Source: Bacteroidota bacterium (GTDB taxonomy: Bacteria > Bacteroidota > Ignavibacteria > Ignavibacteriales > SURF-24). From it: 34,949 bases of DNA. Positions 26,101 to 34,844 of this stretch are shown here, one piece after another. The stretch lies in contig JAUZPB010000040.1 in assembly GCA_030706145.1 (NCBI GenBank), forward strand, positions 1 to 34,949, given 5' to 3'. Made by a program: the position numbers and the translations under genes. The notes under the pieces were generated by a model, which made no database searches, had not been told where the DNA came from, and worked only from the letters and a program-made list of their open reading frames with translations. Within the stretch, counting starts at the first letter, position 1. Every line of letters begins with the position of its first letter.

Positions 26101-28143
26101 TCACGCTCCTGGAATAGATTTAACGAGCTTTTCTATGGCAGAAGTAACCATAATTTCTGTTTGCCCGCGTGGCTGTTTTGCTTTTTCTATTAACTGTGTC
26201 TGTTTATCAAGCCACGACTTATCTGCTTTTTTCTGTGAGTGGATCATTTCAAGAGCCTGAAGCCCGCCTTCACTCATTAGTGAAAGGTCTTCTGAAAGAC
26301 TTTCAATTTCCTTAAGTACAGGAGAAAGTTTTATGGTTTTAAGCAGCTCCTGATGGTTACTCTTCCAGAGTGTAAGCCAGGTTTTAATTTCATTATAGGA
26401 AATTTCATCCTTTTTGCTTAAGTATTTGTCGACTAGCTTTCTGAAATCCCTTGCAGTCTTTACATCAGGAACAGCAGCATCAACGACGCGAGTATAAGGA
26501 GAATAAGATGTATATTTTACCCCCTGATTGTGGCGTGAGTAAAGCTTAACAGGTTCAATTACGTCTACAAAGTTCTTTAGGGCCGATATATCATTGTCGT
26601 TTGTAAGGCGCCTTAACATTGTTTCCTGATTCCTTCTGTGCGTAGAGCCAGCATCTTCAAGATAGAAACTTACTCTGTCCATTCTGCGGTACATGTCATC
26701 TACATCTCTTACTGTAACAGGTGACCAAAGCCTTTCAGCAATTACAGCAGTACGCGGCCAAAGTCTTGAATCTACATTCTCTGGCGTAACCAGCTCTGCC
26801 CACATTGTAGCCTCACCACCTAAGACAAATTTCCTTTCTTCATCACTAAGCTTTGAGTTTGGTCCAATTGGATCATTCAGGTAATGAAATTCAGCCGGCT
26901 GAATAAGATCCACATAGTAGCCATTTGAAAGAATTACATGAAATCCGTTCTTTGCTGCTTCAGCAAGGCCCTTTTCTCCTCTCCATGACTGAATAACAAT
27001 GTCTTTTGGAAGTTCTGGATGCTGAATTTCATCCCAGCCGATCATTATCTTTCCATATTTTGCCAAAATCTTTTGAATACGTCTTGTAAAAACGCTCTGC
27101 AGTGTATGATTATTCGGAATATTGTGCTCTTTCATATAGGCTTGTATCTGCGGATTTGAATTCCACTGCTTTCCGCTGTTCTCATCGCCGCCAATATGCA
27201 TGTATTCATCGGGAAAAAGAGAAGATATCTCCTTAAAGAACTTGTCAAAAAACTCATAGGTAGCTTCTATCGTAGGATTGAACGTAGGATCAAATACTCC
27301 CCAATTGCGTTCTATTGTAAAAGGTCCCGGAAGGCTGGCAAGTTCAGGATATGCTGTAAGCCAGCTCGTAGAATGACCCGGAATATCAAATTCAGGAATT
27401 ACCCTTATTCCCCTGTCCTGCGCATATTTAATAACATCCTTTATCTGATCCTGAGTATAGTACATTCCATCTGAGGAAAGTTCATTTAGTTTAGGCAGAC
27501 TCTTTGTCTCAACACGCATTCCCTGGTCATCACTTAAGTGCCAGTGAAAAACATTGAACTTAACTGATGCCATAAGGTCAAGATTTCTTTTTATTACATC
27601 TACCGGCATAAAATGCCTTGATACATCCATCATTATGCCTCTCCAGGCAAAGCGCGGACTATCTTCAATTTTAACTACAGGCATATAATAACCATCTTCA
27701 TCACTGCTAAGAAGCTGATTAAATGTCTCAAGACCTCTCATTATTCCAAGGTCATTTTTAGCCCTAAGCTCGACTCTATCTGGTGTAATGTTCAGACTAT
27801 AGGACTCATCTTCACCAAGTTTTACATTAGCCTTCTGATCACAATAAATATAGAAACTTACTGTATCGGAATTGCTCTTGTTTGTAACATAATCCTGTGG
27901 AAAGAACAATCCTGTCCTGCCAGATAGCCTGTGAAGTATGCGGCTTGCATAACTATAAAGCCTGTCCGGGCAATCACCTTTTACAGACATTGCAAAATTT
28001 GATTTAACTCTAAACTTACCTTCCCCTGCAGTAAGTTTTGATGGCACAGGCATAAGATTAACTTCATTATACTGCGCGTAGATGGCAGACAAAGAAATAG
28101 AAATGAATAACAAGAATAAAAGTAATAAGGAATTTCTTTTCAT
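26101..28143 (-). CDS. Secreted beta-N-acetylhexosaminidase (glycoside hydrolase family 20)
   Basis: This enzyme removes terminal GlcNAc or GalNAc from glycans such as chitin oligomers, using substrate-assisted catalysis. The 680 residues include a signal peptide (MKRNSLLLLFLLFISISLSAIYAQ), the GH20b domain (PVPSKLTAGEGKFRV...), and the TIM barrel with FAWRGIMMDVSRHFMP, FHWHLSDDQGMRVE, VIPEFDIPGHSTSW and the catalytic Asp-Glu pair in HIGGDEN (about residue 320). The C-terminal 150 residues are helical, unlike classical members. The ATG at 28143 is preceded by AAGGAG and starts the signal peptide; a longer frame of 36 residues is rejected. There is no T9SS domain, so it is probably periplasmic. 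Confidence 0.94.
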   Translation of the reverse strand: MKRNSLLLLFLLFISISLSAIYAQYNEVNLMPVPSKLTAGEGKFRVKSNFAMSVKGDCPDRLYSYASRILHRLSGRTGLFFPQDYVTNKSNSDTVSFYIYCDQKANVKLGEDESYSLNITPDRVELRAKNDLGIMRGLETFNQLLSSDEDGYYMPVVKIEDSPRFAWRGIMMDVSRHFMPVDVIKRNLDLMASVKFNVFHWHLSDDQGMRVETKSLPKLNELSSDGMYYTQDQIKDVIKYAQDRGIRVIPEFDIPGHSTSWLTAYPELASLPGPFTIERNWGVFDPTFNPTIEATYEFFDKFFKEISSLFPDEYMHIGGDENSGKQWNSNPQIQAYMKEHNIPNNHTLQSVFTRRIQKILAKYGKIMIGWDEIQHPELPKDIVIQSWRGEKGLAEAAKNGFHVILSNGYYVDLIQPAEFHYLNDPIGPNSKLSDEERKFVLGGEATMWAELVTPENVDSRLWPRTAVIAERLWSPVTVRDVDDMYRRMDRVSFYLEDAGSTHRRNQETMLRRLTNDNDISALKNFVDVIEPVKLYSRHNQGVKYTSYSPYTRVVDAAVPDVKTARDFRKLVDKYLSKKDEISYNEIKTWLTLWKSNHQELLKTIKLSPVLKEIESLSEDLSLMSEGGLQALEMIHSQKKADKSWLDKQTQLIEKAKQPRGQTEIMVTSAIEKLVKSIPGA

Positions 28144-28486
28144 AACTCTCCTTAAAAAAAATGATTTCACTTTAAATGGCCGCTGTAAATTATGGAATTT
28201 TGCCGATATTTGCCTAATATTGATTTGTTCATTTTGTTTATTTCTTTTCATCCGGAATTTTGAAATAATCCAATTTTTCCTGGTAGAATATCTTCCTAAA
28301 ATACTTACCTGAAGAAAATGAGTGCTATGATGTTTTTTAAGTTTTCAGGTTAATAAGGATTTTTATATATTCAATTAATTCTGAAGAAAAAGACAAACCT
28401 TTTTATGACAAAATCCTATGGCTTTTACAAGGGTAGCCAAAAAGATAGTGAAATAAGTTTTCATGGACTGGAAAAACTGAATACTG
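28144..28486. other. Intergenic region between divergent GH20 and hypothetical genes
   Basis: About 340 bp. It must hold both promoters but I see no convincing TTTG/TAnnTTTG pair on either strand. It contains an inverted repeat ACCTGAA (28308-28314) and TTCAGGT (28345-28351), 30 bp apart, that could be an operator or a weak hairpin. No conserved small RNA was recognised. Confidence 0.5.
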
Positions 28487-29029
28487 ATGTCATTTAATAT
28501 CAAACAACATATCGAGAAAAAATTCAGGGAAGCCACTTCCTCGGGTGAACTCTTCGACACATTCCAGCAGGCACTAAAGTTAAAATTAAAAGACATTGAT
28601 CTATATAAGATACTCCTTGGAAATATGGCTCTTAATGCAGATGAAATAAAGATGTTCACAGAAAAACTTTGCCGTGAATTTGAGGATCTAAAATATGACC
28701 TTTATATGTGGTCAGCAAATATACTTGAGAATACCTTATCAGAGGAAAACCTTGAAGCCGCATTTGCCTATTATTTAAAGGCAAGTGAACTAGACAGAAC
28801 AAACCACCTTCCTTTCATGTCAATACTAAAGATGTATAATGTGGATTTTGATCTTCCACCCAAAGAAAAAATAATTAGTATCATAGAAAATGCAATAAAT
28901 GAAGTAAAAATAAAGAGCCATTTATTTAGGGAAATGGCAGACTTTTACGGATATATTGGCGATGAAATAAAGAAGAGAAAATGCCTTACTCTTGCAGCTC
29001 AGTATAAAAGGCGCGAAAACATGTCTTAA
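28487..29029 (+). CDS. Helical protein of unknown function (possible TPR-like fold)
   Basis: A 180-residue soluble, charged, all-helical protein that I do not recognise. Segments such as LYMWSANILENTLSEENLEAAFAYYLKASELD and HLFREMADFYGYIGDEIKKRKCLTLAAQY have the spacing of paired helices with small residues, as in tetratricopeptide-like repeats, so a protein-binding role is possible. It has no signal peptide. There is no clear ribosome site before the ATG. It stands alone on the plus strand between minus-strand genes. It is intact and reads as a real gene, but nothing in the sequence links it to a pathway. Confidence 0.6.
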   Translation: MSFNIKQHIEKKFREATSSGELFDTFQQALKLKLKDIDLYKILLGNMALNADEIKMFTEKLCREFEDLKYDLYMWSANILENTLSEENLEAAFAYYLKASELDRTNHLPFMSILKMYNVDFDLPPKEKIISIIENAINEVKIKSHLFREMADFYGYIGDEIKKRKCLTLAAQYKRRENMS

Positions 29030-29039
29030 TATTATTCTG

Positions 29040-29071
29040 CTTAGATATAATCTTACTTAAATATAATCTTG
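29040..29071. repeat. 16-bp imperfect tandem duplication
   Basis: CTTAGATATAATCTTA (29040-29055) is followed directly by CTTAAATATAATCTTG (29056-29071), 14 of 16 bases equal, in the gap between converging genes. Confidence 0.8.
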
Positions 29072-29113
29072 CTAAAAATCATATACTTCTTACATTAAAT
29101 ATGGATATTTACT

Positions 29114-31822
29114 TTAGTAGTAAAATCCAATTGTAAAATAGAAGAAGACTGGTCCATACTTAACGCTGTTTCCCGGAGTATTTTTACCTAAAAGAAAGCT
29201 TCTTCCTACAGAAAAATCAGCTGGCCCAAGAGGTGTATCTAAAGATAAGGTAGCACCTGCACCATGACGCAAATCAGAGAATCTAATAAGATCTCTATTT
29301 TCCCAGGTTGAGCCAATGTCATATCTGAGCTTAAAATAGCTGTCAAAGAAAAGCCTTACAGGAAGCTTTAACCTGTATTCAAGAGAGGATAAAAGTATCT
29401 GTCTTCCTCTGAACTCATTATCCCTTAGACCAAAAAATGAATTTTGCCCGCCTAAGGAAAACTGCTGACTTAATGGAAGTGTTTGGTCAGCAAAACCAAC
29501 AGCCACCCTTGGAGTAAAGCAGTGCACTTCGTTTGATGTGCTTATGTGGCTTATATAATCGATATAAAATTTCGTATAACTTACATCTGCAAAAAACTTC
29601 TGTGCGGTTTCATAGGAAGTCTTGATAAGAAAGCCTTTATTGGGAAAAGGATATTTATCCTGAGAATCTATTGTAGAAAGAAGGCCCAAAGTTGCAATGT
29701 TCATACTGTATGTGTCTTTGAAGTTATTAATGCTCCTTATTTCACTTCTTTCATACTTTGCCTCACCAATCAGATTACCGAATCTTGCTACCTGCATACC
29801 TAAACCAAGCGAAAATCCCTGGTTTATCTGACGGTACTCGGCATCTGAAATACGGTTAAACTCATCGTTTCTTGAAGCAGGAACATCTTTATAGGAATAA
29901 ATGTCGTTGAACTCATAGAATCCCCTTACCTTGTATGTAAGGTAAGTCTGGAAGATCCTGTTAGCCTTATGTTCTATTATATATGAGCGGTTTCTCATTC
30001 CAATAGATAATATTAACCCCAGTTCTGTTGCACTTCCGGCTATGTTCTCATCTCTAATATCAACACTAAGCTGTGTACGATTCTCGTTATCTATTCTTAA
30101 ACCAAAACGCATAAGACTTGATGGTTTTTCTGTAACCTTGAGATATATAATATTCTGAAGTCCTGATGTACTTGCCATAAGAGATATATCACTAAAAAGA
30201 TTTGTACCTCTCAGGTTTGCAAGTCCTTTTTCAACTTTCTTATATTCAAAGAAATCCCCCTCTTCAATGGGAAATTCTCTTCTTATTATATCCTCACGCG
30301 TCTTTTGATTTCCCTCAACAATTATCTTTGCAATAATTCCTTCTGTAAATTTGATATGCAGTATACCCTTGGTTTTGTCAAATGATGTTTCCTCAAGTTC
30401 AGCAAGCGAGTAACCAAGGTTCCTATATAGCTTTAATATCTGAAGCAGTTTTGAATAGACCCGCCTAGTATTATATGGCTTACCTTTAAGATCTGAAAAA
30501 ATGGAATCGATCTTTACTGGGCTAAAGACTGAAATGCCGGAAATTTCAACGTGTTTTATTGTGGGATTTAATTTGCCCACAAATTTTATAAATGTTTTGA
30601 CTGAATCCCCTGTTATCTTTGCATAAAGACTATCATAGTCTCCACTGCAGTAGAGATCATTAAGGTCATTTAGAATTTCATAACTGCTTAAAGAATCCTT
30701 ATGTGAATACTTATGTATATAGTAGCTTTCAAAAGGTTCTGCTCTTTCGCTGAATTCAATATTCTTTAAGAAAAATTCCTTTTGTTTTAATTTTGATTTA
30801 GCCGCAAGCTTTATCTTATCTTCTATCCCATCTAGAAAAGGAATTGTTGATTTATAGCCTATATCAATTAGAGAATCTATGTTTGAAAAATCTGTATTTT
30901 TTTTGTTGCCAAGTTCAGGCGTAATTACAATATCGGCTAGTTTCAGCTGCTGCTCTGACAAAAGACGCATTGGAATACTGATGATCTGATCTGCAATATT
31001 CCATGGATATGCAAGCTCAGCCTCCGTGTTAAGAGGACTTGTTGTGTTAAAAGCTATAATAAAGTCATTTCCACTTTCCTTTGCCAGCTGCACTGGAATA
31101 TTGGCAACAAGTCCGCCATCTACGAGTAAAAGCGAATCCTGTTTTACTGGAGAAATAAAAAGAGAAACACTTGCACTTGCACGCATTGCCTGGCTTAAAG
31201 ATCCCTTGCTAAGTGAAACAGCATTACCTGTGATCAGATCTGTACAAACAGCTTTATAATCATAACGAAGCTCATCAAAATTTGACTTAACGTGTATTGG
31301 AGCATTAAGCGTAAGAAGGTTAAGAAGACTAGAAAATCTCTGTCCATTATTAATAGATGTAGGAAGAACAACATGAAGCCCTTCAAGCCTGAATGTGATA
31401 AGAGCCTTGTCTTCGGTTATCTTCTGATCTACAAACATATCATTTCTGTTTGCTTCATCTGTAGAAGTAAGGAATTGGTTCCATGGAATTATACGTGCAA
31501 TTGAATCAAGATCCTGAATACTATAACCTGCCGAATAAAGTCCCCCCAGAATACTCCCCATACTTGTACCAATTATTGAAGTAATTGGGATATTCTTCTC
31601 CTGAAAAGCCTTCAGCACGCCAATCTGTGCTAATCCTCTTGAGCCGCCGCCGCTTAAGACAAGAGCAACAGAAGGTTCTGTTGAGGATACTTTTTCTGTA
31701 AGACCGAATGGAAGTTTCTTTATTTTGTATTCAAGGTCAATTCTGCGGCTATAATTCTGTGGATAAATAGAAGAGAATAGTATAGAAAGTAAAAATGGAG
31801 CAAACTTTAAAAGCTTAAACAT
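29114..31822 (-). CDS. Patatin-like phospholipase with POTRA and BamA-type outer-membrane barrel (type Vd-like)
   Basis: The 902-residue protein begins with a signal peptide, then a patatin domain: oxyanion-hole SGGGSRG (residues 57-63), nucleophile Ser87 in GTSMG (85-89) and the catalytic Asp in DGGLVANIP (about 235). A POTRA-like region follows (KIIVEGNQKTREDIIRREFPIEEGDFF, about 490-530), then a 16-strand-type Omp85 barrel ending ...FYFTIGFYY with an aromatic last residue. This layout matches PlpD-type proteins, in which the barrel brings an attached lipase to the cell surface; many Bacteroidota homologues keep the lipase inward. The likely activity is phospholipase A. It lies downstream of yidC on the same strand, after a hairpin. 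The ATG has AAGG upstream. Confidence 0.9.
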   Translation of the reverse strand: MFKLLKFAPFLLSILFSSIYPQNYSRRIDLEYKIKKLPFGLTEKVSSTEPSVALVLSGGGSRGLAQIGVLKAFQEKNIPITSIIGTSMGSILGGLYSAGYSIQDLDSIARIIPWNQFLTSTDEANRNDMFVDQKITEDKALITFRLEGLHVVLPTSINNGQRFSSLLNLLTLNAPIHVKSNFDELRYDYKAVCTDLITGNAVSLSKGSLSQAMRASASVSLFISPVKQDSLLLVDGGLVANIPVQLAKESGNDFIIAFNTTSPLNTEAELAYPWNIADQIISIPMRLLSEQQLKLADIVITPELGNKKNTDFSNIDSLIDIGYKSTIPFLDGIEDKIKLAAKSKLKQKEFFLKNIEFSERAEPFESYYIHKYSHKDSLSSYEILNDLNDLYCSGDYDSLYAKITGDSVKTFIKFVGKLNPTIKHVEISGISVFSPVKIDSIFSDLKGKPYNTRRVYSKLLQILKLYRNLGYSLAELEETSFDKTKGILHIKFTEGIIAKIIVEGNQKTREDIIRREFPIEEGDFFEYKKVEKGLANLRGTNLFSDISLMASTSGLQNIIYLKVTEKPSSLMRFGLRIDNENRTQLSVDIRDENIAGSATELGLILSIGMRNRSYIIEHKANRIFQTYLTYKVRGFYEFNDIYSYKDVPASRNDEFNRISDAEYRQINQGFSLGLGMQVARFGNLIGEAKYERSEIRSINNFKDTYSMNIATLGLLSTIDSQDKYPFPNKGFLIKTSYETAQKFFADVSYTKFYIDYISHISTSNEVHCFTPRVAVGFADQTLPLSQQFSLGGQNSFFGLRDNEFRGRQILLSSLEYRLKLPVRLFFDSYFKLRYDIGSTWENRDLIRFSDLRHGAGATLSLDTPLGPADFSVGRSFLLGKNTPGNSVKYGPVFFYFTIGFYY

Positions 31823-31842
31823 ATTTATACTCTTAGCCTTTG

Positions 31843-31866
31843 AAAGTATAGTCTAAAGTATAGTCT
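31843..31866. repeat. 12-bp perfect tandem duplication
   Basis: AAAGTATAGTCT occurs twice in direct succession (31843-31854, 31855-31866), 20 bp upstream of the patatin gene start, so it may touch its promoter or leader. Confidence 0.9.
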
Positions 31867-31902
31867 TTCGTAATTTGCCACAATTTTCTCTGAGTCCTTT
31901 GC

Positions 31903-31938
31903 CTTTCGTCTGTGTTTTAAGTGGCACACAGACGAAAG
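31903..31938 (-). terminator. Terminator-like hairpin after yidC
   Basis: A perfect 13-bp stem, CTTTCGTCTGTGT (31903-31915) with ACACAGACGAAAG (31926-31938), has a 10-nt loop. No T tract follows on the minus strand, so part of the yidC transcript may continue into the patatin gene. Confidence 0.55.
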
Positions 31939-31956
31939 ACAATTAAAATATTAGAA

Positions 31957-33858
31957 TTACCTTTTTTTACTGTTCTTTGCTGCTGTAGCTTTCTGCTGCT
32001 GGGCACTTTTTTCTGCTGCATCCATCATCCTTTGCATAAAACCGCCTGATTTCTTTGGATTTGCAACAGGAACAAGCTCAACATCGCTTTTCGAATGATT
32101 TACATAGTATTGCTGAATAATGGAGAACAAGTTAAACATAAAGTAATAAAGATTCAGCCCTGAAGGGAATCCCATGAACATAAGCGTAAACATGACCGGC
32201 ATTAAATATATAAGTGCCTGCTGACTTGGATCCTTAACGCTCATCTTTTGCTGAATGAACATTGTAATACCAAGCAAAAGAGCCAAGCCCGAGAGCTGCC
32301 TGATGCCAAAAATAGGAATTGAGAAAGGCAAGGTTAATATTACATCCGGAGATGAAAGGTTTGTTATCCAAAAAGCAAATGGCTGCTGACGCAGTTCAAC
32401 TGCAACATTAAACAATCCCCATAAAGCAACCAGTATTGGCATCTGCAGAAGCATTGGCAAACAGCCTCCGGCAGGATTAATACCATAGGTTGAATAGAGT
32501 TTCATTGTCTCTTTGTTCAGTTTCTGCGGATCATCCTTAAACTTCTCTTTAAGTTCTGCTATCTTAGGCTGAAGAAGCTGCATCTTCCTCATTGACTTAA
32601 AGCTGCTCTTTGTAAGCGGATAGAGAGCAAACTTAATAATGAGTGAAAAGACTATGATAACAATACCATAGTTTGGAATAAAGTTATGAAGTATCTTAAA
32701 CAATGGCAGAAGTACATATTCAGAAATTGGTCTGATAATAAATTTCAGTCCGAAAAGACTACCAAAATCAACAATCTTCTCGAAATTTCTGTTATATGCC
32801 TTAAGTACACTATAGTCTACAGGTCCAAGATAAAGAAGGAATGAGTTTTTCTGGAAGTTTCCATTATTAAATGGAACTTTAAGACTTGCGTTATAATACT
32901 TTCTGAGGCCTGATTGATTGCCTACGGCTTTTTCGGTCCCTTCTATATATGCTCCACCATCGCTGCTACTGTTAAGCGGAGAGATAATAACTGCAAAATA
33001 CTTATTTCTTATCCCAAGCCAGTCAACTTTTCCGTTAATCTCTTTTTTATTTGTCTCATTTGTCTTTACATTAACAATGACCTGTTCACCGCCTGAATAA
33101 GCGCTGGCATTTGAATAATTTGCCTCATCGACAGAATTCTTTTCGACAAAGTTAATTCCATTTGCCCATACCACATCGTATCTATAATTGCTTATGATAT
33201 TACCCATATTCTTCATCTGAATATCACAGCGTGCGGCATAATCATTTCCCTTAAGGACGTATGTCTTTACGATTGAACTGTTATTGTTTAAGTTCAGTGT
33301 ATAGTTAATAATAAGTGAATCACTATCCTTAACTAGGTAATAAGCATTTTTAGCATCGGAATTGAACGATGCATCAGCAGTATTTAAGAGCTTTCCATCT
33401 TTTGAAACAAAGACAATATTAAAGTCACCTTCATCAGAATTAACCAAATCAATATGCTTTGAATAAAAATCATTTGCCTTTGCAGAAGAGTTTGCATACC
33501 ATGTATTATATTTTTTAAGGAACCATCTTTTTATTCTTGCACCGTCACTTGTAAGTTCAAGCTTAACAAGACTGTTCTCAATTGTAATGATCTGTTCTTT
33601 CTGCTGATCTTTTGTGAAAGCTTTTCCTAAAGCGGATGTATCGGACTGAACCTTTGGAGCAGTTGCCTGCTGCTGCTGATCTGTAGGATTCTGAGCAGAC
33701 TTATTTGCTGCCTGGTTAGAAGAATTGTCTTTATTGACTAGAGTTGTATCGCCTGATCTTTTTATTGCCTGCTTTTGAGGTTCCGGAGAACTAAAATAGA
33801 GCCAAATGATGAGAATTGCTCCTATCAATACAAAAGCAAGTGTTGTTTGTTTATCCAT
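31957..33858 (-). CDS. yidC: Membrane protein insertase YidC
   Basis: YidC inserts proteins into the inner membrane, alone or with SecYEG. The 633-residue product is of the long Gram-negative type: an N-terminal membrane anchor (about 6-23), a Gln/Ser/Asn-rich linker, the periplasmic P1 domain, and the conserved five-helix insertase domain from about residue 370 (GIVIIVFSLIIKFALYPLT, KSMRKMQLLQPKIAELKEKF, GGCLPMLLQMPILVALW). The tail is lysine-rich (SGGFMQRMMDAAEKSAQQQK...), which often contacts ribosomes. AGGA lies upstream of the ATG. It ends the operon rpmH-rnpA-yidD-yidC; jag/khg and mnmE, common next genes elsewhere, do not follow. Confidence 0.97.
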   Translation of the reverse strand: MDKQTTLAFVLIGAILIIWLYFSSPEPQKQAIKRSGDTTLVNKDNSSNQAANKSAQNPTDQQQQATAPKVQSDTSALGKAFTKDQQKEQIITIENSLVKLELTSDGARIKRWFLKKYNTWYANSSAKANDFYSKHIDLVNSDEGDFNIVFVSKDGKLLNTADASFNSDAKNAYYLVKDSDSLIINYTLNLNNNSSIVKTYVLKGNDYAARCDIQMKNMGNIISNYRYDVVWANGINFVEKNSVDEANYSNASAYSGGEQVIVNVKTNETNKKEINGKVDWLGIRNKYFAVIISPLNSSSDGGAYIEGTEKAVGNQSGLRKYYNASLKVPFNNGNFQKNSFLLYLGPVDYSVLKAYNRNFEKIVDFGSLFGLKFIIRPISEYVLLPLFKILHNFIPNYGIVIIVFSLIIKFALYPLTKSSFKSMRKMQLLQPKIAELKEKFKDDPQKLNKETMKLYSTYGINPAGGCLPMLLQMPILVALWGLFNVAVELRQQPFAFWITNLSSPDVILTLPFSIPIFGIRQLSGLALLLGITMFIQQKMSVKDPSQQALIYLMPVMFTLMFMGFPSGLNLYYFMFNLFSIIQQYYVNHSKSDVELVPVANPKKSGGFMQRMMDAAEKSAQQQKATAAKNSKKR

Positions 33859-33887
33859 CTACTTTCCTGAAATTATTCTTTGCTGAG

Positions 33888-34097
33888 TTATTCTAATGGG
33901 TCGTATCCGCCCTTATTGAAAGGGTTACATCTTAATATCCGCCAGATCGATTTTAATCCTCCTTTAACAACACCATACTTTTTAAAAGCCTGAAGACTAT
34001 ATTCTGAACAGGATGGATAAAATCGGCATGAAGGCGGAAAAAGTGGTGATATCAGTTTTTGATATAGTCTTATTAAAAAAATAAATAAATGCCGCAT
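33888..34097 (-). CDS. yidD: Membrane protein insertion efficiency factor YidD
   Basis: A 69-residue membrane-associated helper of YidC. The family block is complete: [27 protein letters not shown], then [22 protein letters not shown], including the conserved cysteines. Its start overlaps the rnpA stop by one base (TAATG), so translation is probably coupled, and yidC begins 29 bp further on. Confidence 0.95.
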   Translation of the reverse strand: MRHLFIFLIRLYQKLISPLFPPSCRFYPSCSEYSLQAFKKYGVVKGGLKSIWRILRCNPFNKGGYDPLE

Positions 34098-34498
34098 TAC
34101 AGACTGCCATCTATCTTTCTTAAAATATCAATAAGACCGGGCATAATATCAATGAGCTTAATTATCTTATTCTTTTTCTGACTCAAATTGCAGGGAGAGA
34201 AAACAACTTTCAAAGTCAGATTTCTCTCTTCACAACTTTTTAAAACAAAATCTTTGTTTAAACGGAAGGATTCCCTCAAAAGACGTTTAACCCTGTTTCT
34301 CCAAACAGCATTACCAATTCTTTTAGAGACTGCCGCGGCAAACTTTACGCCACTATTTTGCCCGGCATTATTCTCAATAACATAAGTAGCTTTAATTTTC
34401 TGATTATCAGAGTAAAGCGTCTTTCCAACCGAGTAAATTAATCTAAAGTCTTTCTCGCTTTTGATCCTCTCATCTTTGGAAAGGCCAAATCTTCTCAA
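34097..34498 (-). CDS. rnpA: Ribonuclease P protein component RnpA
   Basis: RnpA is the protein subunit that helps RNase P RNA remove 5' leaders from tRNA precursors. The 133 residues include [21 protein letters not shown] at the N terminus and the RNR motif [18 protein letters not shown] that contacts the RNA. The start is TTG, five bases after the rpmH stop; no other start is available before the conserved part. The C-terminal half is shorter and more diverged than in E. coli, which is normal for this group. The RNase P RNA gene (rnpB) is not in the window. Confidence 0.93.
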   Translation of the reverse strand: MRRFGLSKDERIKSEKDFRLIYSVGKTLYSDNQKIKATYVIENNAGQNSGVKFAAAVSKRIGNAVWRNRVKRLLRESFRLNKDFVLKSCEERNLTLKVVFSPCNLSQKKNKIIKLIDIMPGLIDILRKIDGSL

Positions 34499-34503
34499 GA
34501 CTA

Positions 34504-34650
34504 TTACTTCTCATCGCTGACTGTTAATTTCTTTCTGCCTCTAGCACGTCTGCGGGCAATAACTTTACGCCCGTCTTTGGTTTTCATTCTTTCTCTGAAA
34601 CCATGTTTATTTATTCTTTTTCTTTTGCTTGGCTGAAATGTTCTCTTCAT
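34504..34650 (-). CDS. rpmH: 50S ribosomal protein L34
   Basis: A 48-residue basic protein, [22 protein letters not shown]..., of the large ribosomal subunit. The whole chain matches L34, ending in a short acidic tail (TVSDEK). It is the first gene of the rpmH-rnpA-yidD-yidC operon. AAGGAG lies 11 nt upstream of the ATG. Confidence 0.97.
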   Translation of the reverse strand: MKRTFQPSKRKRINKHGFRERMKTKDGRKVIARRRARGRKKLTVSDEK

Positions 34651-34681
34651 TGTGTTTATAACTCCTTAAATATAAAGAATT

Positions 34682-34713
34682 CAAAGTTAATGAAATGCCT
34701 GAATATTTACAAG
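34682..34713 (-). promoter_or_regulatory. Predicted Bacteroidota-type promoter of the rpmH operon
   Basis: On the minus strand CTTG (34713-34710, three of four bases of TTTG), a 20-bp spacer and TAACTTTG (34689-34682), a full TAnnTTTG. The leader would be about 25 nt. Confidence 0.45.
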
Positions 34714-34844
34714 ATTTAAAGATCAGAAGACTCAAAAAGTCGCTTATTTTTCAACAAGTTACCAAAGAAAGCTTAAGGTAAATTTTTAGGTAAAACAAAT
34801 TACAACCTAATTTATGCTAAATCCTTAGCCATTACTCATCTATT

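Noticed and set aside
28082-28312. Plus-strand frame opposite the GH20 signal peptide
   Set aside because: It lies mostly over the signal-peptide region and promoter area, has no homologous motifs, and the GH20 start with AAGGAG is clear.
31758-31766. Perfect DnaA box TGTGGATAA (TTATCCACA on the minus strand), and a TTATGCACA near 2190
   Set aside because: Both are single copies inside coding sequence with no cluster or AT-rich unwinding region; such 9-mers are expected by chance in 35 kb.
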